Assembly: GCF_003058225.1 (NCBI RefSeq) | Contig: NZ_QBUG01000002.1 | Location: forward strand, 1 to 64,000 | Direction of reading: 5' to 3' | DNA: 64,000 nucleotides | DNA from: Promicromonospora sp. AC04 | GTDB lineage: Bacteria; Actinomycetota; Actinomycetes; Actinomycetales; Cellulomonadaceae | In this document: positions 37,095-46,313 of the stretch, one piece after another | Layout of the letters: every line of letters begins with the position of its first letter | How positions within the stretch are numbered: position 1 is the first letter of the stretch | Translations under genes and position numbers: made by a program | Notes under the pieces: generated by a model | Seen by the model: only the letters and a program-made list of their open reading frames with translations | Databases searched by the model: none | Told to the model about the DNA's origin: nothing

Positions 37095-37949
37095 TCAGCC
37101 CTCCTTGCTGTCCGACGGCGCGGTCCCCGGCGTAGCGGTGCCCGACGGCGTTGCCTCCGACGGCGGCGCGACCGTGCGCCGCTCGATCCGCTTCTCGATG
37201 TCGGTGCCGACCAGCACCACGCGGTGCACGTAGACGCCCGGCAGGTGCACGGCGTCGGGGTCGATCTCGCCCGGCTCGACGAGCTCCTCGACCTGCGCGA
37301 TGCACACCCGCCCCGCCATCGCGGCGAGCGGCGAGAAGTTGCGGGCCGACTTGTTGAACACGAGGTTCCCGTGCCGGTCGCCGCGCAGGGCGTGCACCAG
37401 CGCGAAGTCGGTGCTGATCGCCTCCTCCAGCACGTACTCGGCGGCGTCCGGCCCGGCGCCGGTGGCGAACGTGCGCACCTCCTTCGGCGGGGACGCGATG
37501 GCGACGCCACCGGCGCCGTCGTACTTGCGCGGGAGGCCGCCGTCGGCCACCTGGGTGCCCACGCCGGTGCGCGTGAAGAAGGCGGCGATACCCGCGCCCC
37601 CGGCGCGGAGCTTCTCGGCGAGCGTGCCCTGCGGGGTGAGCTCCACCTCGAGCTCGCCCGAGAGGAACTGCCGCTCGAACTCCTTGTTCTCCCCGACGTA
37701 CGAGCTGGTCATCTTCGCGATGCGCTGGGCGTTCAGCAGCAGGCCGAGGCCCCAGTCGTCGACGCCGCAGTTGTTGCTCACCACGGACAGGCCGGTGGTG
37801 CCCTGCGCCAGCAGCGCCTCGATCAGCGCTATCGGGTTGCCGCACAGGCCGAACCCGCCCACGGCCAGGGAGGCGCCGTCGGGGATGTCGGCGACGGCTT
37901 CGGCCGCGCTCTCGACCACCTTGTCGAACCCGGTGCGTGCCACAGTCAT
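37095..37949 (-). CDS. scoA: 3-oxoacid CoA-transferase subunit A
   Basis: The alpha subunit, 284 residues, carries the glycine-rich CoA-site motif AVGGFGLCGNP (29-39), SNNCGVDDWGLG near 59 and GDRHGNLVFNKSARNF near 190. It has a 30-residue Pro/Ser/Thr-rich C-terminal tail beyond the usual end. ATG 37949 is chosen because AAGGAG lies 7 bases upstream. Works with scoB to activate acetoacetate. Confidence 0.93.
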   Translation of the reverse strand: MTVARTGFDKVVESAAEAVADIPDGASLAVGGFGLCGNPIALIEALLAQGTTGLSVVSNNCGVDDWGLGLLLNAQRIAKMTSSYVGENKEFERQFLSGELEVELTPQGTLAEKLRAGGAGIAAFFTRTGVGTQVADGGLPRKYDGAGGVAIASPPKEVRTFATGAGPDAAEYVLEEAISTDFALVHALRGDRHGNLVFNKSARNFSPLAAMAGRVCIAQVEELVEPGEIDPDAVHLPGVYVHRVVLVGTDIEKRIERRTVAPPSEATPSGTATPGTAPSDSKEG

Positions 37950-38025
37950 CGTTGACTCCTTCATCAGGTCAGTGCCGGCAGGTCATGCCATGTGCCAGTG
38001 TCACACCCCGTCGTCGCCGTGTCTT

Positions 38026-38775
38026 TCATCGCGCGCTCCATCCGCCGTCCATCGTCCACGAGGCGCCGGACACCATCGCGGCGTCCGGCCCCGTGAGCCA
38101 GCCGACCAGCGAGGCCACCTCGCCGGGCTCGACGAGCCGCTTCACCGCGGACTCCGCGAGCATCACCTTCGCCACGACCTCCGACTCCGGGATCCCGTGC
38201 GCCGTCGCCTGCTGGGCGATCTGCTTCTCCATCAGCGGCGTGCGGACGTAGCCGGGGTTGACGCAGACGCTGGTGACCCCGTGCTCGCCGCCCTCCAGGG
38301 CCGTCACCTTGGACAGGCCCTCCAGCCCGTGCTTGGCCGACACGTACGCCGACTTGAACGGCGAGGCCACGAGCCCGTGCACCGACGAGATGTTGACGAC
38401 CCGGCCCCAGCCCCTCGCGTACATGCCGGGCAGCACGGCGCGCACCAGCAGGAACGGCGCCTCCAGCATGATCCGCTGGACCAGCCGGAAGTCGTCCGGC
38501 ACGAAGTCCTGGATCGGGTTGATCCGCTGGATGCCGGCGTTGTTCACCAGCACGTCCGCCTCCAGCTCCAGGGCGTCGAGCGCGTGGGTGTCGGACAGGT
38601 CCACCACCCACGCCTCGCCGCCCACCTCCTCGGCGACGGCCTTGGCGCCGTCGCCGTCGAGGTCGGCCACCGTCACGTGCGCGCCGCGCGCGGCGAGCTC
38701 CCGCACGCACGCGGCACCGATGCCGCTCGCGCCGCCGGTCACGAGGGCCCGTCGCCCCTCCAGGGTCGGATTCAT
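38026..38775 (-). CDS. 3-hydroxybutyrate dehydrogenase (SDR)
   Basis: The 249-residue short-chain dehydrogenase has the cofactor loop TGGASGIGAA (13-22), NNAGI near 85, the active-site serine in VNISSVHG near 132 and the YVSAKHG catalytic pair near 146. The tail motif WTMDGGWSAR and the residues after the active site fit NAD-dependent 3-hydroxybutyrate dehydrogenases. The substrate is supported by the CoA-transferase directly downstream. ATG 38775 has GAGAAGGA upstream. Confidence 0.88.
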   Translation of the reverse strand: MNPTLEGRRALVTGGASGIGAACVRELAARGAHVTVADLDGDGAKAVAEEVGGEAWVVDLSDTHALDALELEADVLVNNAGIQRINPIQDFVPDDFRLVQRIMLEAPFLLVRAVLPGMYARGWGRVVNISSVHGLVASPFKSAYVSAKHGLEGLSKVTALEGGEHGVTSVCVNPGYVRTPLMEKQIAQQATAHGIPESEVVAKVMLAESAVKRLVEPGEVASLVGWLTGPDAAMVSGASWTMDGGWSAR

Positions 38776-38873
38776 CGTCGGTCCTTCTCCTCGGTCGTCC
38801 TGCATCGCTCGGCCGGTTACCGCTCGGCCGTCCACCACTCAGCCGTCCGGCCCGTCCGGCGGCCCGGAACCAC

Positions 38874-40250
38874 TCAGTCGTCCTGCACCACGAGCGCCCG
38901 CTCGCGTGCCTGGTCAGCGGCGTCGAGGTCGTGCAGCGAGGCGCCCCGGGTCTCGCGCAGGGCGAGCGCGGCGACCAGGGTGACGGCGGCCGCGATGGCC
39001 ATGTAGACGGCGGTGGGCCACCAGGACCCGGTGTCCTTGAGCCAGGTCGTGGCCAGGATCGGGGCGATGGAGCCCGCCACGATGGACGTCACCTGGTAGC
39101 TGATCGAGACGCCGGAGTACCGCATCCGCGTGGGGAACATCTCCGCCATGATCGCCGGCTGCACCGCGTACATCAGGGCGTGGAACAGCAGGCCGGCCAT
39201 GAGGACGGCGAGGATCAACCACGTGTTCTGGGTGTCCATCGCCGGGAAGGCGAACCAGCACCAGGTCGCGCCGAGCACGGCGCCGGTCACGTACAGCGGC
39301 TTACGGCCGATGCTGTCGGCGAGCCGCCCCACGACGAGGATCACCAGGAAGTGGAAGGCGTGCGCTGCCGCGACGACGCCGAGGATGCGCGTGGTGTCCA
39401 TGCCGAGCGCGGTGCCGAGGTAGACGATCGAGAAGCTCACCACGAGGTAGTACAGGATGTTCTCCGCGAACCGCAGGCCCATGCCGGTCAGCACGCCGCG
39501 GGGGTAGCGCTTGATGACCTCGAGCACGCCGTAGCCCTTGGTGCCCTCGTCGATCTCGGCCTTCGCCTCCTCGTAGATCGGGGCGTCGGAGACCCTGGTG
39601 CGCACGTAGTAGCCGATGACGATGACCACGGCGGAGAGCCAGAACGCGACGCGCCAGCCCCAGGAGAGGAACGCGGCGTCGGTCAGGGTGGCGGACATCG
39701 TGTAGAGCACGACGGTGGCGAGCAGGTTGCCGGCGGGTACGCCCGCCTGCGGCCACGCCGTCCAGCGGGCCCGCTCGTCGTCCTTGCTGTGCTCGGCCAC
39801 GAGCAGGACGGCACCGCCCCACTCCCCGCCGAGCGCGACGCCCTGCACGAAGCGCAGCACCACCAGGAGCGCCGGGGCGAGGAAGCCCACCTGCTGGAAC
39901 GTGGGCAGGCAGCCCATCAGCACGGTCGCGACGCCGATGAGCAGGATCGTGAACTGCAGCGTGTGCTTGCGCCCGAGCTTGTCGCCCAGGTGGCCGAAGA
40001 TGACGCCGCCCAGCGGACGGGCGAGGAAGCCCACCGCGTAGGTCACGAACGCCGCGATGATCGCGTCGTACTCGTTGCCCGTCTCGGGCATGAGGACCTT
40101 GTTGAACACGAGCGCGGAGGCGGTCGCGTAGAGGAAGAAGTCGTACCACTCGACGACGGTGCCCGCCATCGAGGCGGCGACGATGCGTCTGATCAGCGAC
40201 CGGTCTTCCGGTGCGCCGGCGTTCTGTTGTGCACTCTGCTGTGCAGACAT
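38874..40250 (-). CDS. MFS metabolite:H+ symporter (MHS family)
   Basis: The 458-residue carrier has about 12 membrane segments and the MHS-family signatures: GTVVEWYDFFLYATASAL near 31, RPLGGVIFGHLGDKLGRKHTL near 78, and RFVQGVALGGEWGGAVLLVAEH near 128. MHS carriers import small carboxylates. Being the first gene of the hydroxybutyrate operon, 3-hydroxybutyrate or acetoacetate is the likely cargo. ATG 40250 has GGAGCAGC upstream; the longer open frame above it is antisense to the LysR gene. Confidence 0.9.
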   Translation of the reverse strand: MSAQQSAQQNAGAPEDRSLIRRIVAASMAGTVVEWYDFFLYATASALVFNKVLMPETGNEYDAIIAAFVTYAVGFLARPLGGVIFGHLGDKLGRKHTLQFTILLIGVATVLMGCLPTFQQVGFLAPALLVVLRFVQGVALGGEWGGAVLLVAEHSKDDERARWTAWPQAGVPAGNLLATVVLYTMSATLTDAAFLSWGWRVAFWLSAVVIVIGYYVRTRVSDAPIYEEAKAEIDEGTKGYGVLEVIKRYPRGVLTGMGLRFAENILYYLVVSFSIVYLGTALGMDTTRILGVVAAAHAFHFLVILVVGRLADSIGRKPLYVTGAVLGATWCWFAFPAMDTQNTWLILAVLMAGLLFHALMYAVQPAIMAEMFPTRMRYSGVSISYQVTSIVAGSIAPILATTWLKDTGSWWPTAVYMAIAAAVTLVAALALRETRGASLHDLDAADQARERALVVQDD

Positions 40251-40359
40251 GCTGCTCCTAGGTGTCGACTCTGACACGGGATGTGACTGGGGGCCACGTT
40301 GACCTGCAGAGTGTTTCGGGGAAACGGCGGGCGGAGCAATGACGAAGTGGGCAGACGCC

Positions 40360-40377
40360 GTGTGCACGAATGCACAC
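40360..40377. promoter_or_regulatory. Palindromic operator for the LysR-type regulator
   Basis: GTGTGCA-CGAA-TGCACAC is a perfect 7-bp inverted repeat with a 4-base spacer in the 192-base divergent region between the MHS carrier and the LysR gene. It contains the T-N11-A core expected for LysR-type regulators. It lies 54 bases before the TAGCGT -10 box of the lysR-type gene and 110 bases before the carrier start. Confidence 0.75.
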
Positions 40378-40442
40378 TCGTGGCCCGCCACATCGCCCAC
40401 GACATCGCCCGCTGCGGCGCCGCGGCTTGGTAGCGTCGCCGC

Positions 40443-41372
40443 ATGCCAGCCCGCAACGACCCGCCGGCCGGCCAGGTAGCCGACCAGCTCCTGGTGCTGC
40501 TTGAGGTCGCCCGCACCGGCCGGTACACGACGGCGGCGCAGGCGCTCGGCGTCAACCACACCACCGTCGCCCGCAACATCACCGCGCTGGAGCGCGCCCT
40601 CGGCGGGCGCCTCCTGGTGCGTGGCGCGGACGGTTGGGAGCTGACGGCGCTGGGCTTGCGCGCGGCGCGTGCGGGCGAGGCGGTGTCGGACGCCGTCGAC
40701 CGGCTCGTCGCCGGCGACAACGAGGCCGACCCCATCACCGGCGTCGTCCGGATGACGGCGACCGACGGGTTCAGCGCGTACGTCGCCTCCCCCGCGATCG
40801 CGCGGCTGCGGGGCGAGCACTCCGAGCTGTCCGTGGAGCTCGTCACCGTCACCCGCGTGGCGACGCACCACCGCTCGGGGGTCGACATCGACGTCGTCGT
40901 CGGGGACCTGAGCGTGCAGCGGGCCAAGGCGGTGCGCCTGGGCGAGTACGTGCTCGGGATGTACGGCTCGCGCGACTACCTGGCGCGGCACGGCACGCCG
41001 GCCACGGTCGCCGAGATGTCCCGGCACGGGCTGGTCTACTTCGTCGACTCCATGCTCCAGGTCAACGACCTCGACGCGCCGCGCCGCCTGGTACCTGGCA
41101 TGCGGGACGCGCTCGCCTCCACCAACGTGTTCGTGCACGTCGAGGCCACGCGCGCCGGGGCGGGGCTCGGGTTCCTGCCCTGCTTCATGGCCGACCGGCA
41201 CGACGACCTGGTGCGGCTCCTGCCCGACGAGGTGACCGAGCGGCTGCCCTACTGGGCTGTGATCCGCAGCGAGTCCTGGCGCCGGCCCGCGGTGGCCGCC
41301 GTCGTACGGGTGCTGGCCGAGGAGATGACCCGGCAGGAGGACCGCATGCTGGGGCTCCGGCCGGGCGCCTGA
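40443..41372 (+). CDS. LysR-family regulator of the hydroxybutyrate operon
   Basis: The 309-residue product has an N-terminal winged helix-turn-helix (about 14-75: TGRYTTAAQALGVNHTTVARNITALE) and a substrate-binding domain (about 98-295). It is transcribed divergently from the carrier-dehydrogenase-CoA-transferase genes, the normal arrangement for a LysR activator of a neighbouring catabolic operon. TAGCGT ends 6 bases before ATG 40443, so its own message is probably leaderless. The likely co-inducer is 3-hydroxybutyrate or acetoacetate (inference). Confidence 0.88.
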   Translation: MPARNDPPAGQVADQLLVLLEVARTGRYTTAAQALGVNHTTVARNITALERALGGRLLVRGADGWELTALGLRAARAGEAVSDAVDRLVAGDNEADPITGVVRMTATDGFSAYVASPAIARLRGEHSELSVELVTVTRVATHHRSGVDIDVVVGDLSVQRAKAVRLGEYVLGMYGSRDYLARHGTPATVAEMSRHGLVYFVDSMLQVNDLDAPRRLVPGMRDALASTNVFVHVEATRAGAGLGFLPCFMADRHDDLVRLLPDEVTERLPYWAVIRSESWRRPAVAAVVRVLAEEMTRQEDRMLGLRPGA

Positions 41373-42461
41373 CTACCCGCCGCGCACGGCAGGCAGCTGC
41401 GCCGTGACGCGGAGCCCGCCTGCGGGGCGGGCGACGACGGTGAGCGTTCCGTCGTGGGCCTGGACGATGCTCTTGACGATCGCCAGACCGAGGCCGACAC
41501 CCGCATGGTCGCCGCGGATGCGTTCGGTACCGCGCTGGAACGGTTCGGTGAGTGTCGAGGCGAGCTGCGGAGCGAGCCTCTCGCCGGTGTTCTCGACGGT
41601 GAGCAGGACGGCCCCGGGGCCGACGGCGGTGTTGACCCAGACGGCGCCGTGCCTGGAGAGGTTGTGGACTATCGCGTTGTGCAGGAGGTTGGTCGTCATC
41701 TGCAGCAGGAGCGCGTGCGAGCCGACGGTGGGGGTGATGTCGCCGGAGGCCTCGACGGTGACGCCGCGTCTCTCCGCGAGCGGGAGGAGCGTCTCGGCGG
41801 CTTCCTCAGCGATGAGGGACAGGTCGACGTGCTCCCGGGCGAATGATCGCTGGTCGGCGCGGCTGAGCAGGAGCAACGCCTCGGTGAGGTCGATCGCCCG
41901 GGCGTTGACGGCGTGGAGGCTCTCGACGAGCTCGCCGGTGCGGTGGTCCGGATCGTTGCGGGCGACGTCGAGCAGGGTCTGCGAGATCGCGAGCGGGGTG
42001 CGTAGCTCGTGGGAGGCGTTGGCCGCGAACCTCTGCTGTTCGGCGACGTGTGCTTCGAGCCGCGCGAGCATGGTGTCGAAGGCGTCGGCGAGCTCGCGGA
42101 ACTCGTCGTTGCGGCCCTCCAGCTCGATCCGGTGGGAGAGCGAACCGTTCGTGGCCCTCCGCGTGGCGTCCCTGATGCGGTCCAGTGGGGCGAGCATCCG
42201 GCCGGCGAGCAGCCACCCGCCCAGTAGGCCGAACACCAGCAGGAAGATCAGCGCCGTGCCCGCGCGCGGCGCGAAAGCGCGCCAGAGGTCGGACCGGTTG
42301 GGAATGAACCCTCCCGGGCCGTACATGACCTCGCTGTCAGGCACGTAACGCAGCAGGAACACCCACACAACCGCGATCAGCAGGGCGCTGGCCAGCATGA
42401 GGAATCCGGCGTAGCTGAGGGTGAGCTTGAGGCGAACGCTCAACCCGGGCTGCCTATCCAC
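41373..42461 (-). CDS. Sensor histidine kinase
   Basis: The 362-residue kinase has two membrane segments (about 16-38 and 68-88) around a short outside loop, a HAMP domain (about 88-145), the phospho-acceptor His151 in ASHELRTPL, and an ATPase domain with NLLHNAIVHN, ENTG and GVGLGLAIVKSIVQAH. GTG 42461 is chosen because GAGGGAG lies 6 bases upstream and it overlaps the regulator stop by 8 bases; ATG 42476 is the alternative. Paired with the response regulator upstream. The signal is unknown. Confidence 0.9.
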   Translation of the reverse strand: MDRQPGLSVRLKLTLSYAGFLMLASALLIAVVWVFLLRYVPDSEVMYGPGGFIPNRSDLWRAFAPRAGTALIFLLVFGLLGGWLLAGRMLAPLDRIRDATRRATNGSLSHRIELEGRNDEFRELADAFDTMLARLEAHVAEQQRFAANASHELRTPLAISQTLLDVARNDPDHRTGELVESLHAVNARAIDLTEALLLLSRADQRSFAREHVDLSLIAEEAAETLLPLAERRGVTVEASGDITPTVGSHALLLQMTTNLLHNAIVHNLSRHGAVWVNTAVGPGAVLLTVENTGERLAPQLASTLTEPFQRGTERIRGDHAGVGLGLAIVKSIVQAHDGTLTVVARPAGGLRVTAQLPAVRGG

Positions 42462-43149
42462 GGCCCGCTCCCTCATGCCCGGCGTCCGGACGGGTGTCGA
42501 TGCGGTAGCCGACGCCGGGCACGGTGGCGATGATCCAGGGTTCGCCGAGGCGCTTGCGCAGCGCCGAGACGGTGATGCGCACGGCGTTGGTGAACGGGTC
42601 GGCGTTCTCGTCCCACGCCCGCTCCAGCAGCTCCTCGGCGCTGACGACGCCACCCTCGGCGGCGACGAGAACCTCGAGCACGGCGAACTGCTTCCTGGTC
42701 AGCGCGACGTACCGGCCGTACCGGTAGACCTCGCGGCGGAACGGGTCCAGACGCAGGCCCGCGATCTCCCGCACGGGCGGCCTGCTGTGCGCGCGCCTGC
42801 GGTCGAGCGCCCTGAGCCTGAGCACGAGCTCGCGCAGGTCGAACGGCTTGGTGAGGTAGTCGTCGGCGCCGAGCCCGAACCCGGAGGTCTTGTCGTCAAG
42901 CCGGTCGGCAGCGGTGAGCATCAGGATCGGCAGACCGCTCCCGGACTCGACGATGCTCTCGGCGACCTCGTCACCCGAGGGCCCGGGAATGTCGCGGTCG
43001 AGGACGGCGACGTCGTAGGCGTTGACGCTCAGCAGCTCCAGGGCGGTGTCGCCGTCACCGGCGATATCGGCCGCTATCGCCTCAAGGCGCAGCCCGTCAC
43101 GGATGGCCTGCGCCATGAGGGGCTCGTCCTCGACGACCAAGACACGCAT
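42454..43149 (-). CDS. OmpR-family response regulator
   Basis: The 231-residue product has a receiver domain with the acidic pocket VVEDEP (5-10), phospho-acceptor Asp51 in VLDRDIPG and the conserved lysine in YLTKPF near 102. An OmpR-type winged helix follows (about 130-220: LTRKQFAVLEVLV, NAVRITVSALRKRLG, TVPGVGYRID). It forms a two-component pair with the kinase, co-translated through an 8-base overlap. Confidence 0.93.
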   Translation of the reverse strand: MRVLVVEDEPLMAQAIRDGLRLEAIAADIAGDGDTALELLSVNAYDVAVLDRDIPGPSGDEVAESIVESGSGLPILMLTAADRLDDKTSGFGLGADDYLTKPFDLRELVLRLRALDRRRAHSRPPVREIAGLRLDPFRREVYRYGRYVALTRKQFAVLEVLVAAEGGVVSAEELLERAWDENADPFTNAVRITVSALRKRLGEPWIIATVPGVGYRIDTRPDAGHEGAGRG

Positions 43150-43207
43150 GCTCCCGATGCTACGAGCGGGCGCATATCGTGGGCGTAGCGAAACGACGTG
43201 CCCGCCG

Positions 43208-44797
43208 TCAGTCCTCGGGAGCGTGCCGCTCCAGGAACTTGTAGACCTCGGTGGTCTCCACCCCGGGGTAAGCGCCCGAGGGCATCGCGGCCAGCATCGA
43301 CGCGTGGGGCCGCGCCGAGGGCCAGGCGAAGTCGCCCCACTTGGCCGTCAGGTCCTCGGGCGGACGCCGGCAGCACGACTCGTCGGGGCACCGCGAGGCT
43401 GACCGTACGGTGGTCTCCCGCCCGGAGAACCACTTGACGTGCGCGAACGGCACGCCGACCGACACGGAGAACGCGCCGTCCGAGGTGTTCTCCACCCGCG
43501 AGGTGCACCAGTAGGTGCCCGACGGCGTGTCCGTGTACTGCGCGTACGGGTTGAACCGGTCCTCGACGTCGAACACCTGGCGCGCCGTCCACTTCTTGCA
43601 CACGTGCTGGCCCTCGACGGCGCCCAGGGCGTCCGACGGGAAGCGCACGCCGTCGTTCTCGTACGCCTTGTGCAGGATCCCCGACTCGTGGACCTTCATG
43701 AAGTGCACCGGGATGCCGAGGTGGCGCGTGGCGATGTTCGTGAACCGGTGCGCAGCGGTCTCGAACGACACCCCGAAGGCGTCGCGCAGGTCCTCGATCG
43801 CGATCTCCCGCTCGTCCTTGGCGTCGCGCAGGAACTTCACGCCCGGCTTCTCCGGCACCATCAGGGCCGCGGCCAGGTAGTTCGCCTCGACGCGCTGGCG
43901 CAGGAACTCGCCGTAGTCGCCGGGCTCGGTGTGGTCGAGCACGTGGGACGCAAGCGCCTGCAGCAGCGCCGACCGGGTGTTCGAACGCCCCCGGAACCCC
44001 TTGGACGGCAGGTAGACGCGCCGGTTCCGGGTGTCGATGACGGAACGCGTCGAGTGCGGCAGGTCGCTCACGTAGTGCAGCGTGAAGCCCAGGTGCGCCG
44101 CGATCTCGGCGGCCATGCGCTGCGGCAGCGGCCCGGACGTGTGCCCGACGTCGGCCAGCAGCTCCTTCGCCACCTGCTCCAGCTCGGGCAGGTAGTTGTC
44201 CTTGGCGCGCATCTCGTCGCGCAGCTCACCGTTGGCCCGGCGGGCCTCCTCAGGCGTGGCCGCGCGCTCGGTGTGCAGCCGCTCCAGCTCGCGGTGCAGC
44301 GCCAGGATCGTCCCGAGCGCGTCGTGGGGCAGGGACTTGCCGATGCGCACGCCCTCGATCCCGAGGGACGCGAACAAGGGGCCGCGCTGCACCCGCTCGA
44401 GCTCGATCTCCAGCCCGTCGCGCTCCGACGGCGCCTCCGTCGACAGGAGGTCGTCCACACCCGCGCCGAGCGCCCGGGCGATGGCCTGCAGCTGGGAGAA
44501 CTTGGGCTCGCGCTTGCCGTTCTCCAGCGTGCTGATCTGCGACGGAGCCCGATCGATCGCCGAGGCGAGGTCTTCGAGGGTCATGCCCTTGCTGGTCCGC
44601 AGGAACCGGATGCGGCGTCCGATCGTGAGGGCGTCCGGTTCGGCGTCGGCCGCTGGGACCGCAGCCGTGCCCGCCTTGGCCGCGGCTGTACCCGTCGTCG
44701 CACCCGCCGCCGTCGAGCGACCGGTCCGTCCGCTCTGCGTGGCACGCGAAGATGTTGCGTTTCGCGCGGTTCTGCGATTTTCAGTGGTTCCTGCCAT
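43208..44797 (-). CDS. ramB: RamB-like regulator of acetate metabolism
   Basis: The product, about 529 residues from ATG 44797, has an Ala/Thr-rich N-terminal tail, an XRE helix-turn-helix (about 57-115: IGRRIRFLRTSKGMTLEDLASAI), an IrrE/ImmA-like middle (about 230-330: HVLDHTEPGDYGEFLRQRVEANYLAAALMVP) and a cysteine-rich C-terminal domain (QHVCKKW, WCTSR, CPDESCC). This is the RamB/short-chain fatty acid regulator layout. It stands divergently beside aceA, as in other Actinobacteria, and probably controls aceA-aceB and itself. Starts at 44812 or 44845 are possible. Confidence 0.88.
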   Translation of the reverse strand: MAGTTENRRTARNATSSRATQSGRTGRSTAAGATTGTAAAKAGTAAVPAADAEPDALTIGRRIRFLRTSKGMTLEDLASAIDRAPSQISTLENGKREPKFSQLQAIARALGAGVDDLLSTEAPSERDGLEIELERVQRGPLFASLGIEGVRIGKSLPHDALGTILALHRELERLHTERAATPEEARRANGELRDEMRAKDNYLPELEQVAKELLADVGHTSGPLPQRMAAEIAAHLGFTLHYVSDLPHSTRSVIDTRNRRVYLPSKGFRGRSNTRSALLQALASHVLDHTEPGDYGEFLRQRVEANYLAAALMVPEKPGVKFLRDAKDEREIAIEDLRDAFGVSFETAAHRFTNIATRHLGIPVHFMKVHESGILHKAYENDGVRFPSDALGAVEGQHVCKKWTARQVFDVEDRFNPYAQYTDTPSGTYWCTSRVENTSDGAFSVSVGVPFAHVKWFSGRETTVRSASRCPDESCCRRPPEDLTAKWGDFAWPSARPHASMLAAMPSGAYPGVETTEVYKFLERHAPED

Positions 44798-44833
44798 GCC
44801 CGAGGGTGACATACGGGAGGGCTTCCGATCAAC

Positions 44834-44853
44834 AGAAGAACTCAAGTTCTTCT
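44834..44853. promoter_or_regulatory. 20-bp inverted repeat between ramB and aceA
   Basis: AGAAGAACT-CA-AGTTCTTCT is a perfect 9-bp inverted repeat 37-56 bases before the ramB ATG and about 100 bases before aceA. CTCAAG also recurs inverted as CTTGAG at 44865-44870. It is the best candidate operator in this divergent region. It differs from the published corynebacterial RamB motif, so the binding protein is open. Confidence 0.55.
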
Positions 44854-44954
44854 ACTCGGTTCTGCTTGAGAAGTGGGTAACGCAGGGCAGAAGGTCGTTA
44901 CACGGCACCCGGCAGACGCGGTGACCACGTTCCGCCCCGAGAAGGAGACCCGCC

Positions 44955-46312
<1,358 letters not shown>

Positions 46313-46313
<1 letters not shown>

